The translations under genes were made by a program, and so were the position numbers. A stretch of 64,000 nucleotides of DNA from Motiliproteus sp. SC1-56 (lineage in GTDB: Bacteria > Pseudomonadota > Gammaproteobacteria > Pseudomonadales > Balneatricaceae): NCBI RefSeq assembly GCF_017309075.1, contig NZ_JAEMGS010000010.1, positions 1 through 64,000 on the forward strand, given 5' to 3'. Under the pieces are notes generated by a model that had not been told where the DNA came from, did not search any database, and was given only the letters and a program-made list of their open reading frames with translations. Within the stretch, counting starts at the first letter, position 1. Each line of letters opens with the position of its first letter. Shown piece by piece: positions 43,722-54,490 of the stretch.

Positions 43722-46572
43722 GCACCAACCCCAGGAGAGCGATCAGCCGGCCCGCGAATGCGGTGCCGGCTGTTCCGGCTCCGCGGGGCAAAAACTGATC
43801 CTTTGCCTTTGGCTGCTGGCAGCCTCCCCGTGCGCTGTTGCGCTCAACGAACCGGAGGCGCCTCGAGCGCTGCAACAAGCCCAATCCATGCTCGACAATG
43901 GCGAGTACCGAGCGGCCGCCATCACGCTCAAGAATTTTCTTCGGGAACAGCCCGAAAACAGTCAGGCACGCTATTGGCTGGGACGAGCAGAAGTGGCGAG
44001 CGGCGATATGAAGGCGGCAGTCAAGGAGTTTGAGCGAGCTCTGGAGCTCGGTGAACCACGGGGAAAAATCCTTCCCGAGCTCGGCCGCATTTACTGGTGG
44101 CTGGGCGATAACCAGAAAATTCTCGAAAGCATACGTCCAACGCCCGATGACTCCGCTGAGCTTTCTTTCAGCATCAGCCTGTTGCACGGCGATGCCCACG
44201 CGGGGTTGCGTCAGTTGGATCAGGCGGAGGCGGCCTACCGGCGGGCAATGGCACTCAGCCCAAAAAACAGCCAGCCCTACCTCGGCCTTGCCACCCTGGC
44301 GCTGCAACAACACCCCCTTGAAGAAGCCGCCGGAGATCTGGTCCGCACTGCCTTGCAGCTGGACCCAGACTCCTCCGAGGCCTGGATCATGAGCGGCTTC
44401 GAGGCATTGAGTCGCAGAGATCACCGGAGCGCGCTGAAAGCCTTTGACGAGGCGCTGCGGCTAACCCCCAAGCACCTCAAAGCTCAACTTGGAAGAGCGA
44501 TGTCGCTAAACGCCCTCAATCGCCCGGGAGAGGCGCTGGAGCAGCTGAATCAGGCGCAAAACACCAACCCAGACCACGTATTCCTTCATCTACAAAAAAT
44601 GGAGACTCTGGCGGCGTTAAAGCAATACCGCGCCGCCTACGAGGGCTTGCAGTTGATCCATCGGCACGCAGAAAAACTGCCAAAAATCAACTTATTGGCG
44701 GGGTTCACGGCGTTGCAGCTGGGCCACCACCACCAGGCCGAGCAACACCTGCGTCAGTTTCTCGACAGCCATCCCGGTCATGATGAGGCGTATAAATTGC
44801 TAGCGGCGACACAGCGCCAAGTGGCCCCCGACGAGCACGTGCCGCTTCTGGACCTGCTTCCTACCGGCGACGAGCCGAATTATTACGCTCTGCTCGGGGA
44901 TGCCTACCTCAAGCAAGGAGACCTCGAAAAAAGCAGGCAGGCGCTGGAGCGGGCAGCCGAACTCGACCCGGGAGGTGGCCATGTGTATGCCAGCCTCGGA
45001 AAACTTAACCTTCGCGAGGGCGCCTTAACAGAGGGTATAAAAGAGTTGGAAAAGGCGATCGCCCTTGGTGACGAGCGCGTGGATACAGAAACGACCCTCA
45101 TCGAGGCACTGATAGCCCAGCAGGACATTAAACAGGCCCAGGCGCGGCTCGACGCTCTCGAGGCTAGCCACGATAGCCGCGTCGTTGTGGCCCAACTGCA
45201 AAGTCGGCTCTGGCTTGCCCAAGAACAACCCCAAAAGGCCCGGGAGGCTTTACAACGAGCAGTGGAACATGAGCCCGACTCACTGCCACTGTTGTTACAA
45301 ATGGCCTACCTGGAATTGCAGGAGGGCGAAGCGAGCAAGGCACAGGCGATTTACCAGCGCGTGCTCGAGCTTAATCCGGAACAGCCCCTTGCCCTATCCG
45401 GCCTCGCCCTTATCAACGAGGCTGAAGGACATGCAGAGCGGGCTCACGCTTTGTGGCGCCAAGCGCTGCGCCTGCAGCCCGATAACATATTACTTGCGGC
45501 ACAGCTCGTCGCCTCTCTGGTGCGAACCCAAGAGTATGAACAAGCACTGGTTGCGCTCGGCGAAGCCCCCCTCAAAAACCACCACAGCACCACCCTGCTT
45601 CAGCTGAGGGCCGAAGCCGAACTTCAGTCCGGCGACTACCCGGCCCTGATCGAAACACTGGAGAAGCTCAGCCAAGCCCGCCCCGATGACCTTCAAATCC
45701 CCTTCATGCAGGGAAAGATCTACCTACTGATAAGCCGTCCCGACCTGGCTGCGGAACGCTTCAACAAGGTATTGAACGACGGCCCCCGTGATCCAAAGGT
45801 GCTGATGGAGCTGGCCAAAGCCGAACTTACGCAGGACAACATGGAGCAGGTTCAGCGTCTCCTGCAGGAGCTGGAGGCACAGCACCCCGCTACGCCCTAT
45901 GCCGCGGCCCTAAAGGGACGAGTAGCTTACTTTGAGGGGGACTTTCACCAAGCCGCCCAGCACTACGAAGAGGCCTACGAGATTTCCGGACTTGCCCCTT
46001 TCAAAGCATCCACCTTCCAGTCCCAGCTGCGTGCAGGCCAGGGCCCCCGGACCCGCGAGGCGATGAAAACCTGGCTCGTCGAGCATCCCGATGACCGGGC
46101 GGTCAGCGATTTATTGGTCAACTCGCTGCTGTGGCGTGCACGCGCCATGGAACATGCAAACATGGCAGATCAAGCTATCGACGCCTATCAGAGAATTTTT
46201 CAATGGGCCCCTGACAACCTGGCGGCGTTGGGCCGCCTGAGCATCCTTTACCATCAGAAAAACAGAGCCGAGGCGCTGGTTTACGCCCGACGGGCGTACC
46301 ACAAGGCCCCAGAAAAGCCCGAAGCCGAGGCCCTCTACGGCTGGCTACTGTTTGAGTATGGGGACAAGGCACAGGGACTGGACATCCTGCGAAAGGCCCT
46401 TGTTAAGGCCCCGGATCAGCCTGGATTGCGGCTACAGCTGGCCACGGCTCTGGAGCGGGCCGGCAAGCAGAAAGAGGCACATAACGCGCTGCAACCTTTG
46501 CTCGGCCTACCCAGCGACTCCCCGTTGAAACTTGAAGCCGAAAAGCTGAACAGACGCCTGGCATCCCAGTAG
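43714..46572 (+). CDS. TPR-repeat protein, PrsT-like (PEP-CTERM system)
   Basis: A 952-residue protein built almost entirely of tetratricopeptide repeats (roughly two dozen), beginning at about residue 55 (PRALQQAQSMLDNGEYRAAAITLKNFL). It matches the PEP-CTERM-associated TPR protein PrsT in size and in the ...NSQARYWLGRAEV...LPELGRIYWW... region. A hydrophobic stretch (LILCLWLLAASPCAVA) acts as signal or anchor. The start is a GTG at 43714 that overlaps the PEP-CTERM stop by 8 bp without a clear ribosome-binding site. A perfect ribosome-binding sequence (AGGAGAGCGAT) lies at 43732-43742 but is followed by an in-frame CAG. PrsT is thought to assist exosortase or exopolysaccharide export. Confidence 0.85.
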   Translation: MVRHQPQESDQPARECGAGCSGSAGQKLILCLWLLAASPCAVALNEPEAPRALQQAQSMLDNGEYRAAAITLKNFLREQPENSQARYWLGRAEVASGDMKAAVKEFERALELGEPRGKILPELGRIYWWLGDNQKILESIRPTPDDSAELSFSISLLHGDAHAGLRQLDQAEAAYRRAMALSPKNSQPYLGLATLALQQHPLEEAAGDLVRTALQLDPDSSEAWIMSGFEALSRRDHRSALKAFDEALRLTPKHLKAQLGRAMSLNALNRPGEALEQLNQAQNTNPDHVFLHLQKMETLAALKQYRAAYEGLQLIHRHAEKLPKINLLAGFTALQLGHHHQAEQHLRQFLDSHPGHDEAYKLLAATQRQVAPDEHVPLLDLLPTGDEPNYYALLGDAYLKQGDLEKSRQALERAAELDPGGGHVYASLGKLNLREGALTEGIKELEKAIALGDERVDTETTLIEALIAQQDIKQAQARLDALEASHDSRVVVAQLQSRLWLAQEQPQKAREALQRAVEHEPDSLPLLLQMAYLELQEGEASKAQAIYQRVLELNPEQPLALSGLALINEAEGHAERAHALWRQALRLQPDNILLAAQLVASLVRTQEYEQALVALGEAPLKNHHSTTLLQLRAEAELQSGDYPALIETLEKLSQARPDDLQIPFMQGKIYLLISRPDLAAERFNKVLNDGPRDPKVLMELAKAELTQDNMEQVQRLLQELEAQHPATPYAAALKGRVAYFEGDFHQAAQHYEEAYEISGLAPFKASTFQSQLRAGQGPRTREAMKTWLVEHPDDRAVSDLLVNSLLWRARAMEHANMADQAIDAYQRIFQWAPDNLAALGRLSILYHQKNRAEALVYARRAYHKAPEKPEAEALYGWLLFEYGDKAQGLDILRKALVKAPDQPGLRLQLATALERAGKQKEAHNALQPLLGLPSDSPLKLEAEKLNRRLASQ

Positions 46573-46606
46573 CCTAAGAAGCCCTTGAATCCGGAAAAAA
46601 GCGCCT

Positions 46607-46640
46607 CAAAAAAAACAAAGCGCGCCCCGAGGGGCGCGCT
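46607..46640 (-). terminator. terminator of the fadBA operon
   Basis: AGCGCGCCCC and GGGGCGCGCT form a 10-bp stem with a 2-base loop (46619-46640). On the minus strand a T-rich tract TTGTTTTTTTT follows. It lies 27 bp past the fadA stop codon; on the plus strand it has no T-run, so it serves mainly fadA. Confidence 0.85.
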
Positions 46641-46666
46641 GAGAGCAGAACTCGGCATCTGCGCTA

Positions 46667-47851
<1,185 letters not shown>

Positions 47852-49993
47852 CTATTGCTCAAAGTAACGGCGGTTTTCGGCGGCCAGGGCGCGCATCGCC
47901 TTGGTCGGCTGGTAAAGCGGCCCCAGCGGGCTGAGTTCATCGGCCTGTTGGCAGAAAGTCGCCAGCCCCAGGTCGTCCAGATAGCGCAGGGCGCCGCCCC
48001 GGAAGGGAGGGAAGCCAATGCCGTAGACCAGTCCCATGTCCGCCTCGGCGGCACTGCCGACGATCCCCTCTTCCAGGCAGCGGGCTGTCTCGATACACAG
48101 GGGCGTCATCATGCGGGCCACGATCTGCTCGTCGCTGATCTCGATGCCATCCCCCGCCAGCTGCGCTTCCACAGCCGGATTGGGCCGCTTCTGCAGCTTG
48201 CCTTTACGGTCTTTCTCGTAACAGTAAAACCCTTCGCCGCTCTTCTGTCCCAGGCGCCCCTGTTCCACCAGGGCGCGGATAAAGGCAGGCGCGGCCGGCT
48301 GCATCCGGTCCGGGTAGCCCTCGGCCATCACCGACTCGGCGTGCACCGCGGTATCGAGCCCCACCACGTCCAGCAGGTAAGCCGGGCCCATGGGCCAGCC
48401 AAAGGCTTCCATCACCTTGTCGATACGCCGGTAATCGACCCCGTCCTTGAGCAGGGCGTCAAAACCCGCGAAGTAGGGGAAGAGCACCCGGTTGACCAGA
48501 AAGCCCGGGCAGTCATTGACCACGATGGGGGTTTTACCGAGCTTCTGGGCGTACGCGACGGTGGTCGCCACCGCCCGCTCCGAACTCTTGGCACCGCGGA
48601 TCACCTCCACCAGAGGCATGCGGTGGACCGGGTTGAAAAAGTGCATGCCGCAGAAATTTTCCGGGCGCTTCAACCCCTCAGCCAGCAGATCGATGGAGAT
48701 CGTCGAGGTGTTGGAGGTCAGCACCGTCTCCTCGCTCACCTCCCCTTCCACTTCCGCCAGTACCGCCTGCTTGACCTTGGGATTCTCCACCACAGCCTCG
48801 ACCACCAGGTCGACGCCGGCAAAATCGCTGTAACCCAGGGTGGGGCGAATCGCCGCCAGCCCCTTAGCCATCCCCTTGTTATCCAGGCGGCCACGCGCCA
48901 CCTGCTTGCCCAGCAGCGTGGCCGCCTCGGCCATGCCCGCCTCCAGGGCCGGCTCGTTGATGTCCTTCATCAGGATCGGGGTGCCACGGCTGGCCGACTG
49001 GTAGGCGATGCCGCCACCCATGATTCCCGCGCCCAGCACCGCGGCCCGCTTCACCGGGGCGGCATCACGGGCAAAGCCCTGAGCCGTCTTCTTAACCAGC
49101 TGATCGTTCAAAAAGAGGGCGACCAGATTGCGACAGACATCGCTCTTGGCGACCTTGACGAACCCCTTGGCCTCGACGGCCAGCGCCGCATCACGCTCCA
49201 GGGCCGCGTGCTTCTGCATGGTCTTGATCGCCGCCACCGGTGCCGGGTAGTGGGGGCCTGCTTTGCCGGCCACGAACCCCTTGGCGGTTTCGAACGCCAT
49301 CATCGTATCCAGCTGCCCCAGCTTCAAAGGCCCTTTCTTCTCGGCCCGGCGACTCGCGTAGTCGAGCTTTCCGGCTGCACACTGGGCCAACAGATCCAGG
49401 GCCGCCTCGCGCACCCGCTCAACGGGCACCACAGCATCGGCCGCGCCTTCAAAGAGCGCCTTGTCCGCCCGTTTTTCACTGCCCGAGGCGATCCACTCAA
49501 TCGCGTTGTCGACGCCGATCAGCCGCGGCAGGCGCACCGTTCCGCCCCACCCGGGGTAGATGCCCAGTTTGGTTTCAGGCAGGCCCACCTTGGCAGAGTC
49601 GGCCATGACCCGGTAATCGGCACACAGACAGAGTTCAAAACCGCCCCCCAGGGCCAGGCCGTTGATGGCCGCTACCGTGGGAAAAGGCAGGTCTTCCACG
49701 CGGCTGAACAGCGTGTTGACCTGCTGCAGCATCGCGACCAGTTCGGCCTCGTCGCGGGCGAAGTAATCGGAAAACTCCTTGATGTCCGCGCCGACGATAA
49801 AGGCATCCTTGGCGCTGCTGATGAGGAGTCCGCGAACCCCTTCCCGGGCCGCAAGCGCCTCAACGGCTTCACCGAGCTCGGTCACGGTGGCCTGACTGAG
49901 GGTGTTCACCGGCTGCCCCTTCACATCGAAGCAGAGTTCGACGAGGCCCTCATCCAGAGCCTTTACGCCGATGGCGTTACCTTGGTAGATCAT
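47852..49993 (-). CDS. fadB: fatty-acid oxidation complex alpha subunit
   Basis: A 713-residue multifunctional enzyme. The N-terminal crotonase part (1-190) has [17 protein letters not shown] and [21 protein letters not shown] with both Glu residues. The Rossmann motif of the 3-hydroxyacyl-CoA dehydrogenase part is [19 protein letters not shown] (about 316-334), and [15 protein letters not shown] carries the catalytic His. It hydrates enoyl-CoA and oxidises 3-hydroxyacyl-CoA. It lies upstream of fadA as first gene of the operon. No obvious FadR-type operator was recognised in the 199-bp gap before it. Confidence 0.98.
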   Translation of the reverse strand: MIYQGNAIGVKALDEGLVELCFDVKGQPVNTLSQATVTELGEAVEALAAREGVRGLLISSAKDAFIVGADIKEFSDYFARDEAELVAMLQQVNTLFSRVEDLPFPTVAAINGLALGGGFELCLCADYRVMADSAKVGLPETKLGIYPGWGGTVRLPRLIGVDNAIEWIASGSEKRADKALFEGAADAVVPVERVREAALDLLAQCAAGKLDYASRRAEKKGPLKLGQLDTMMAFETAKGFVAGKAGPHYPAPVAAIKTMQKHAALERDAALAVEAKGFVKVAKSDVCRNLVALFLNDQLVKKTAQGFARDAAPVKRAAVLGAGIMGGGIAYQSASRGTPILMKDINEPALEAGMAEAATLLGKQVARGRLDNKGMAKGLAAIRPTLGYSDFAGVDLVVEAVVENPKVKQAVLAEVEGEVSEETVLTSNTSTISIDLLAEGLKRPENFCGMHFFNPVHRMPLVEVIRGAKSSERAVATTVAYAQKLGKTPIVVNDCPGFLVNRVLFPYFAGFDALLKDGVDYRRIDKVMEAFGWPMGPAYLLDVVGLDTAVHAESVMAEGYPDRMQPAAPAFIRALVEQGRLGQKSGEGFYCYEKDRKGKLQKRPNPAVEAQLAGDGIEISDEQIVARMMTPLCIETARCLEEGIVGSAAEADMGLVYGIGFPPFRGGALRYLDDLGLATFCQQADELSPLGPLYQPTKAMRALAAENRRYFEQ

Positions 49994-50116
49994 GTTGTCA
50001 CCTTGTGGTTAGTAGAGCGGGCAACCTACGGGTCGTCCCTTACTGACGTGTTATGCTAATCGCCGCGCGCCTGCGAACAATTGCATTTGTCACCATATTC
50101 ACTGACAAAATAAACC

Positions 50117-50135
50117 AAAGCCCATAGCAGGCTTT
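50117..50135 (-). terminator. weak hairpin after the AraC-family gene
   Basis: AAAGCC and GGCTTT flank a 7-base loop; on the minus strand GGTTTATTTTG follows. It lies 58 bp beyond the AraC-family stop codon. The stem is short, so termination would be weak. Confidence 0.35.
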
Positions 50136-50192
50136 CCCTAAAACCAACTTATTTCCTTAACCGAACTACCAAAACCGCCCATCGCAAGCCAG

Positions 50193-51233
50193 TCACTCGC
50201 GCTGCAGACGGGCTCGGTATTCACCCGGCGTCATCCCCGTCCACTTTTTGAAGGAGCGGAAAAAGGCACTGGCCTCATCAAAGCCCATCAGCCCGGCAAT
50301 GTCGTTGTTGCTGAGTTCCGGGCAACTGAGGTAGTTGATCGCCGCCTCTTTCCGGCAGGCATCCTTGATCTTCTGGTAGGAGGTATCCTCCTTCAACAGC
50401 CGCCGCCGCAGGGTGGTAACCGACATATTGAGACTCTGGGCCACCGCCTCGGCACTCGGCAGCTCGCGGCTGAAATCCCGCCCGATCAACGCCCGCACAC
50501 GGGAACCCAGGCTGTGATCGCCATTGACCTGCACCAGCAACTGGTAGGGCGCCGTCTTGAGAAACCCTCCCAGGGCCTCCTCGGTCTGGACCACCGGCAG
50601 TTCAAGGGCCTCGCTGGGAAAACGTAGCAGGTTATCTTCGGCGTTAAAGCGCAGCGGCGCCTGGAACAGCACTTCGTAATCGGCCAGATCCGGCGGACTG
50701 GGAAAACGAAAGTGGACCCCGGCCAGCGGCACCCGACGCCCGGTCAACCAACAGAGAAAGTGGTGCCACATGGAGAGTGAGGTCCGCACCTCGGTCGGGT
50801 TGCTTGCCGCCAGCACCTCCTGGTACTCCGCCTCGGACACTTCATTCAAGGGGCCCATGCGCACCTGGGCCGTGCGTCCGCGCACCTCAAGGATCGGCTT
50901 GATACGGGGCCCGCGGCAAATTTCGTAGAATTCGGAGCAGCGCTGAATCGCCTCCCCCAGGCTCTGGCAGGGCAGTATGCACAAGCACATCATGCGCAGC
51001 GTGCCGTTGGGCACCTTACCGCCGCTCAACAGGCCGTAGGACTCATCGCGCATCTCCAGCATCACCCGCTGGTAAAGGCGCCCGTAGCGCTCGGCGGGAA
51101 ACTGCTCCCCCCGCAGCTCCTCGGGGGCGATTTCCGCCGCCTCAAGAATCGCTTCCGCGTTGCCTCCCTGCTGGCGAATCGAGCTGATCAAGGAGTTCAC
51201 ATAACTGATCGGTACGCTAAAACTCGGACTCAT
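50193..51233 (-). CDS. AraC-family transcriptional regulator
   Basis: A 346-residue regulator. The N-terminal region (about 10-220) is an Arabinose_bd-type ligand domain as in OruR/VirS-like proteins (YGLLSGGKVPNGTLRMMCLCILP). The C-terminal AraC helix-turn-helix pair is at about 250-345 (SVTTLRRRLLKEDTSYQKIKDACRKEAAINYL and NDIAGLMGFDEASAFFRSFKKWTGMTPGEYR). The start at 51233 is the ATG after AAAGG; it overlaps the Usp gene by 17 bp. It is last of four overlapping genes and a likely regulator of its own operon, where a 21-bp tandem repeat lies at the promoter. Confidence 0.92.
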   Translation of the reverse strand: MSPSFSVPISYVNSLISSIRQQGGNAEAILEAAEIAPEELRGEQFPAERYGRLYQRVMLEMRDESYGLLSGGKVPNGTLRMMCLCILPCQSLGEAIQRCSEFYEICRGPRIKPILEVRGRTAQVRMGPLNEVSEAEYQEVLAASNPTEVRTSLSMWHHFLCWLTGRRVPLAGVHFRFPSPPDLADYEVLFQAPLRFNAEDNLLRFPSEALELPVVQTEEALGGFLKTAPYQLLVQVNGDHSLGSRVRALIGRDFSRELPSAEAVAQSLNMSVTTLRRRLLKEDTSYQKIKDACRKEAAINYLSCPELSNNDIAGLMGFDEASAFFRSFKKWTGMTPGEYRARLQRE

Positions 51234-52107
51234 CAGTAGCCTTTTGCTCCGCAAACAACAACTCCAGCAGCGTATCGGCGCCCTGGGGTTTAAGCGTCAA
51301 GGTATCGGCCTCCAGGCGCGCCAGCAGTGTTTCGGCGGTGTTACCACCCATCAGCAGCGCCTGCAAGCCACGGCGGGCGACGGTGCCCATGACCACCAGG
51401 GCCGCATCCAGATGCTGCGCGGTCTGGCTGACCCAGGCCTCGACCGGCCCCTCCCCGACGTGAATATCGGCCGGTGTTACGCCCTGTTCCGCGCACAGCT
51501 CCTGACAGACACTCCGGTAACGCTGCGCCTTGGCGGCAGGGGTCTCGGTGCTCAGATCACTTCCCTGCATGGCCGTTGAGTAGGCGCTGACCACGTGCAG
51601 CGGTCCACCGCTGGTTTGGGCGATGCGGGCTGCCGCGCGCAGAATCTTCTGGTTGAGCGCCTGGTGATCCGGGTCGTGGGGGTTGGCGTCGATGGCGGCG
51701 AGAATTGCACGGGACTCCCAAGGCCGGTGCTGCTTAACCAGCAGCACCGGGCACGGTGCGAAACGCATCAGCTTCCAGTCGCGAGGGGTCACCAGGCCTT
51801 CCAGGGGCGTCGCAGGGTCAGCGTCCTTTATCAACAACCCGGCGCCGCTGGCTTTCAGCGCCTCGACGATGGTTCCCTGCACCGAACCCTGCCAGGCCAC
51901 TTCAGTGTCCACTGCAATCTCACGTTTCCGGAACCCCTCAGCCTGCTCCTGCAGACGATCCCGCGCCTCGGCCCCGGGTTCCGCGCAGGGCAGTAACAGC
52001 CGAACCGACAGCCCCATGCGCTCCGCGATAAGCTGGGCGCGCAAGTGGGCGTAACCCGCCTCCCGGGCCGGGTCCACGGTCAGCAGCAACGCTTTGTTAA
52101 ACGGCAT
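51217..52107 (-). CDS. tandem universal stress protein
   Basis: A 296-residue protein with two Usp domains (about 1-145 and 150-296). The first opens with KALLLTVDPAREAGYAHLRAQL, and the second holds the ATP-binding-type glycine pattern VVMGTVARRGLQALLMGGNTAETLL (G-x2-G-x9-G-[ST] region). Such tandem Usp proteins are cytoplasmic and accumulate in stress. It overlaps the MMPL gene by 11 bp and the AraC-family gene by 17 bp, so it is translated as part of the operon. Confidence 0.92.
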   Translation of the reverse strand: MPFNKALLLTVDPAREAGYAHLRAQLIAERMGLSVRLLLPCAEPGAEARDRLQEQAEGFRKREIAVDTEVAWQGSVQGTIVEALKASGAGLLIKDADPATPLEGLVTPRDWKLMRFAPCPVLLVKQHRPWESRAILAAIDANPHDPDHQALNQKILRAAARIAQTSGGPLHVVSAYSTAMQGSDLSTETPAAKAQRYRSVCQELCAEQGVTPADIHVGEGPVEAWVSQTAQHLDAALVVMGTVARRGLQALLMGGNTAETLLARLEADTLTLKPQGADTLLELLFAEQKATDESEF

Positions 52108-54490
52108 GGGAATCTCCTTGGTTTTCCGCCACCAGGCGCTTTCGCGCTCCCGGGCGCAGGTAACAGGCCAGGGCCGGGAGCAGAATCAAGGCACCCAGCA
52201 TGTTCCAGAGGAACATAAAGGTGAGCAGGATGCCCATATCCGCCTGGAACTTGATCGGCGAGAAGACCCAGGTACCGACGCCGATCGCCAGCGTCAGCCC
52301 GGTAAAGGCCACCGCCCGCCCGGTGGTTTTGAGCGTCAGGCGGTAGGCCTCCACCAGCTCTAGCCCCTGGGCGAGGTAACTCTCCAGCCGGCTGTAGATA
52401 TAAATCCCGTAATCCACCCCGATTCCGACCCCAAGGGCGATGACCGGCAGGGTCGCCACCTTGACCCCGATGCCCAGCACGGTCATCAGCGCCTGGCAAA
52501 GCACCGAGGTGAGCGCCAGCGGCAAAATGATACACACCAGGGTGCGCCAGGAGCGGAAACTGAGCAGACAGAGCAGGCTCACCACTCCGTAGACCAGGGC
52601 CAGCATCAGGTATTGAGCTTTACCGATCACCTCGTTGGTGGCCGCTTCGATCCCGGCGTTACCGGCCGCGAGCAGGAAGGTGACCTCTCCGGTATCCACC
52701 CGCCCGATAAAGGCCTCAGCCTCCTTCACCACCCGGGCGAGGGTCTCTGCCTTGTGGTCATCGAGGAACAGCAGCACCGGGGTCAGGTCGCACTGGGGGC
52801 TGATCATCCCCTGGGGTACGTAATTCAGCGCGGTGTTGAGCAAAAACTGGTTACGGTTGATGCCCATCCACTTGAGGTTGCCCTCGCTGAGGCCCACGGT
52901 GGTCTGCTTGGCCACATCGGCCAGGGAGAGGGCCGACTGCACCCCCGGCACATTGGCCATGTGCCACTGGAAACGATCGATCATCACCAGGTTGTCGTAA
53001 TGGGCGCACTGCTCCTCCGGGGTGCGCGCCATCACCACGAAGACATCGCTGCTGGTGCTGTAATTCCGACTGAGAAAGGCGTTGTCCAGGTTGTAGCGTG
53101 AATCGGGCCGCAACTCCGGCGTACCCGGATCCAAATCGCCGATCTGCAACCCCTGGCTGACCCAGCCGCCAAGGGCGAACAGCGCCAGCGCGCCCACCAC
53201 GGTAAACCCGGCACGGCGCGGGTGGGCGAAACCGCTAAGCCAGTTCCAGACGCCCCCCTCACCTTCACGGTCGTCCATCTTGGCGGCAAGGCGGGCGAGC
53301 GCCCGGGGGCTGATGCGCAGGTAGGAGAGGATAATGGGCAGCAGAATCAGGTTGGTCAGCACGATCACCGCGACCCCCAGCGACGCCGCCAGGGCCAGCT
53401 CCTGAATCACCGCCACGTCAATCACCATCAGGGTGACAAAACCGAGGGCGTCGCTGAACAGGGCCACCAACCCTGGAATATAAAGACTGCGAAAGGCACG
53501 CTGGGCGGCGCTGTGCATATCCAGCCCCTGGCTTGCTTCCAGGGCCATGGCATTGACGATCTGCACCCCGTGACTGACGGCGATAGCAAAGACCAGGAAG
53601 GGCACCAGCATCGAATAGGGGTCCAGCCCGTAACCCAGGGTGCGCAGCAGTCCCAGCTGCCAGAGCACCGCCAGGATGGAACAGCCCAGCACCACCGCGG
53701 CGCTGCGCCAGCAGCGGATATAGGCGTAGAGCAGCGCGAAGGTAATGACAAGCGCGAGGGCGAAGAAGAACACGACCTGCCCCGCTCCCTCGATCAAGTC
53801 ACCCACCACCTTGGCGAAACCGGTGATACGGATGGTCACCTGCTCATCTTCGAAGCGGTCGCGGATATCCTGCTCCAATTGTTCGGAAAAGCGATGGTAG
53901 TCCAGTCGCTCGCCGGTTTCCGGATGCACGTCGAACAGGGGGGCATGAATGATGGTGGACTTGAAGTCATTGGCCACCAGGCGCCCCACCTGCCCCGAGC
54001 GCAACACGTTCTGTCGCAACTGTTCCAGGCTCTCGGGGCTGCCGTCAAAGTCGCTGCCGATCACAGGCCCGCCGACAAAACCCTGTTCAGTCACCTCCTT
54101 CCAGCGTACGTTGGGGGTCCAGAGGGATTTGAGCGCCCCCCGGTCGACCCCGGGAATGAAGAACACGGCGTCGGTAATCTCGCGCAGTTTCCTCTGGTAC
54201 TCGGCGTCGAAGATGTCTCCCTCGCGCGCCTGCACCGCGATCCGCACCGCGTTGCCCAACCCAGCCATATCCTCCCGGTGATTGAGGAAGTTCTGAATAT
54301 AGGGATGCCCGGTGGGAATCATCTTCTCGAAGCTGGCATCGGGGCGGATCTGGGTGGCCTGGTAGCCCAGCGTCAGACTACAGAGCAGGAACAGCAAGAG
54401 CCACAGGGCCCGGTTGCGGAACAGCAGCCGCTCCACCCAGGGCTCGGAGGCTTTCATCGGCCCCAGAAGGCGGGATTCCAGACGGCTCAT
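52097..54490 (-). CDS. MMPL/RND-superfamily exporter
   Basis: A 797-residue 12-TM protein. TM1 (NRALWLLLFLLCSLTLGYQAT) is followed by a periplasmic loop of about 210 residues and five TM segments. The second half repeats this, with ALVYGVVSLLCLLSFRSW and ALGVGIGVDYGIYIYSRLE (transmembrane Asp). This is the 'predicted exporter of the RND superfamily' type, akin to lipid or sterol pumps rather than AcrB-type drug pumps. It overlaps YCF48 by 4 bp and Usp by 11 bp. DUF1302 and DUF1329 genes nearby are frequent companions of this pump family. Substrate: a hydrophobic molecule by inference. Confidence 0.92.
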   Translation of the reverse strand: MSRLESRLLGPMKASEPWVERLLFRNRALWLLLFLLCSLTLGYQATQIRPDASFEKMIPTGHPYIQNFLNHREDMAGLGNAVRIAVQAREGDIFDAEYQRKLREITDAVFFIPGVDRGALKSLWTPNVRWKEVTEQGFVGGPVIGSDFDGSPESLEQLRQNVLRSGQVGRLVANDFKSTIIHAPLFDVHPETGERLDYHRFSEQLEQDIRDRFEDEQVTIRITGFAKVVGDLIEGAGQVVFFFALALVITFALLYAYIRCWRSAAVVLGCSILAVLWQLGLLRTLGYGLDPYSMLVPFLVFAIAVSHGVQIVNAMALEASQGLDMHSAAQRAFRSLYIPGLVALFSDALGFVTLMVIDVAVIQELALAASLGVAVIVLTNLILLPIILSYLRISPRALARLAAKMDDREGEGGVWNWLSGFAHPRRAGFTVVGALALFALGGWVSQGLQIGDLDPGTPELRPDSRYNLDNAFLSRNYSTSSDVFVVMARTPEEQCAHYDNLVMIDRFQWHMANVPGVQSALSLADVAKQTTVGLSEGNLKWMGINRNQFLLNTALNYVPQGMISPQCDLTPVLLFLDDHKAETLARVVKEAEAFIGRVDTGEVTFLLAAGNAGIEAATNEVIGKAQYLMLALVYGVVSLLCLLSFRSWRTLVCIILPLALTSVLCQALMTVLGIGVKVATLPVIALGVGIGVDYGIYIYSRLESYLAQGLELVEAYRLTLKTTGRAVAFTGLTLAIGVGTWVFSPIKFQADMGILLTFMFLWNMLGALILLPALACYLRPGARKRLVAENQGDSHAV

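Noticed and set aside
47855-50059. A 734-codon open frame antisense to fadB
   Set aside because: Same shadow effect; composition is unlike a real protein and fadB on the other strand has all its active-site motifs.
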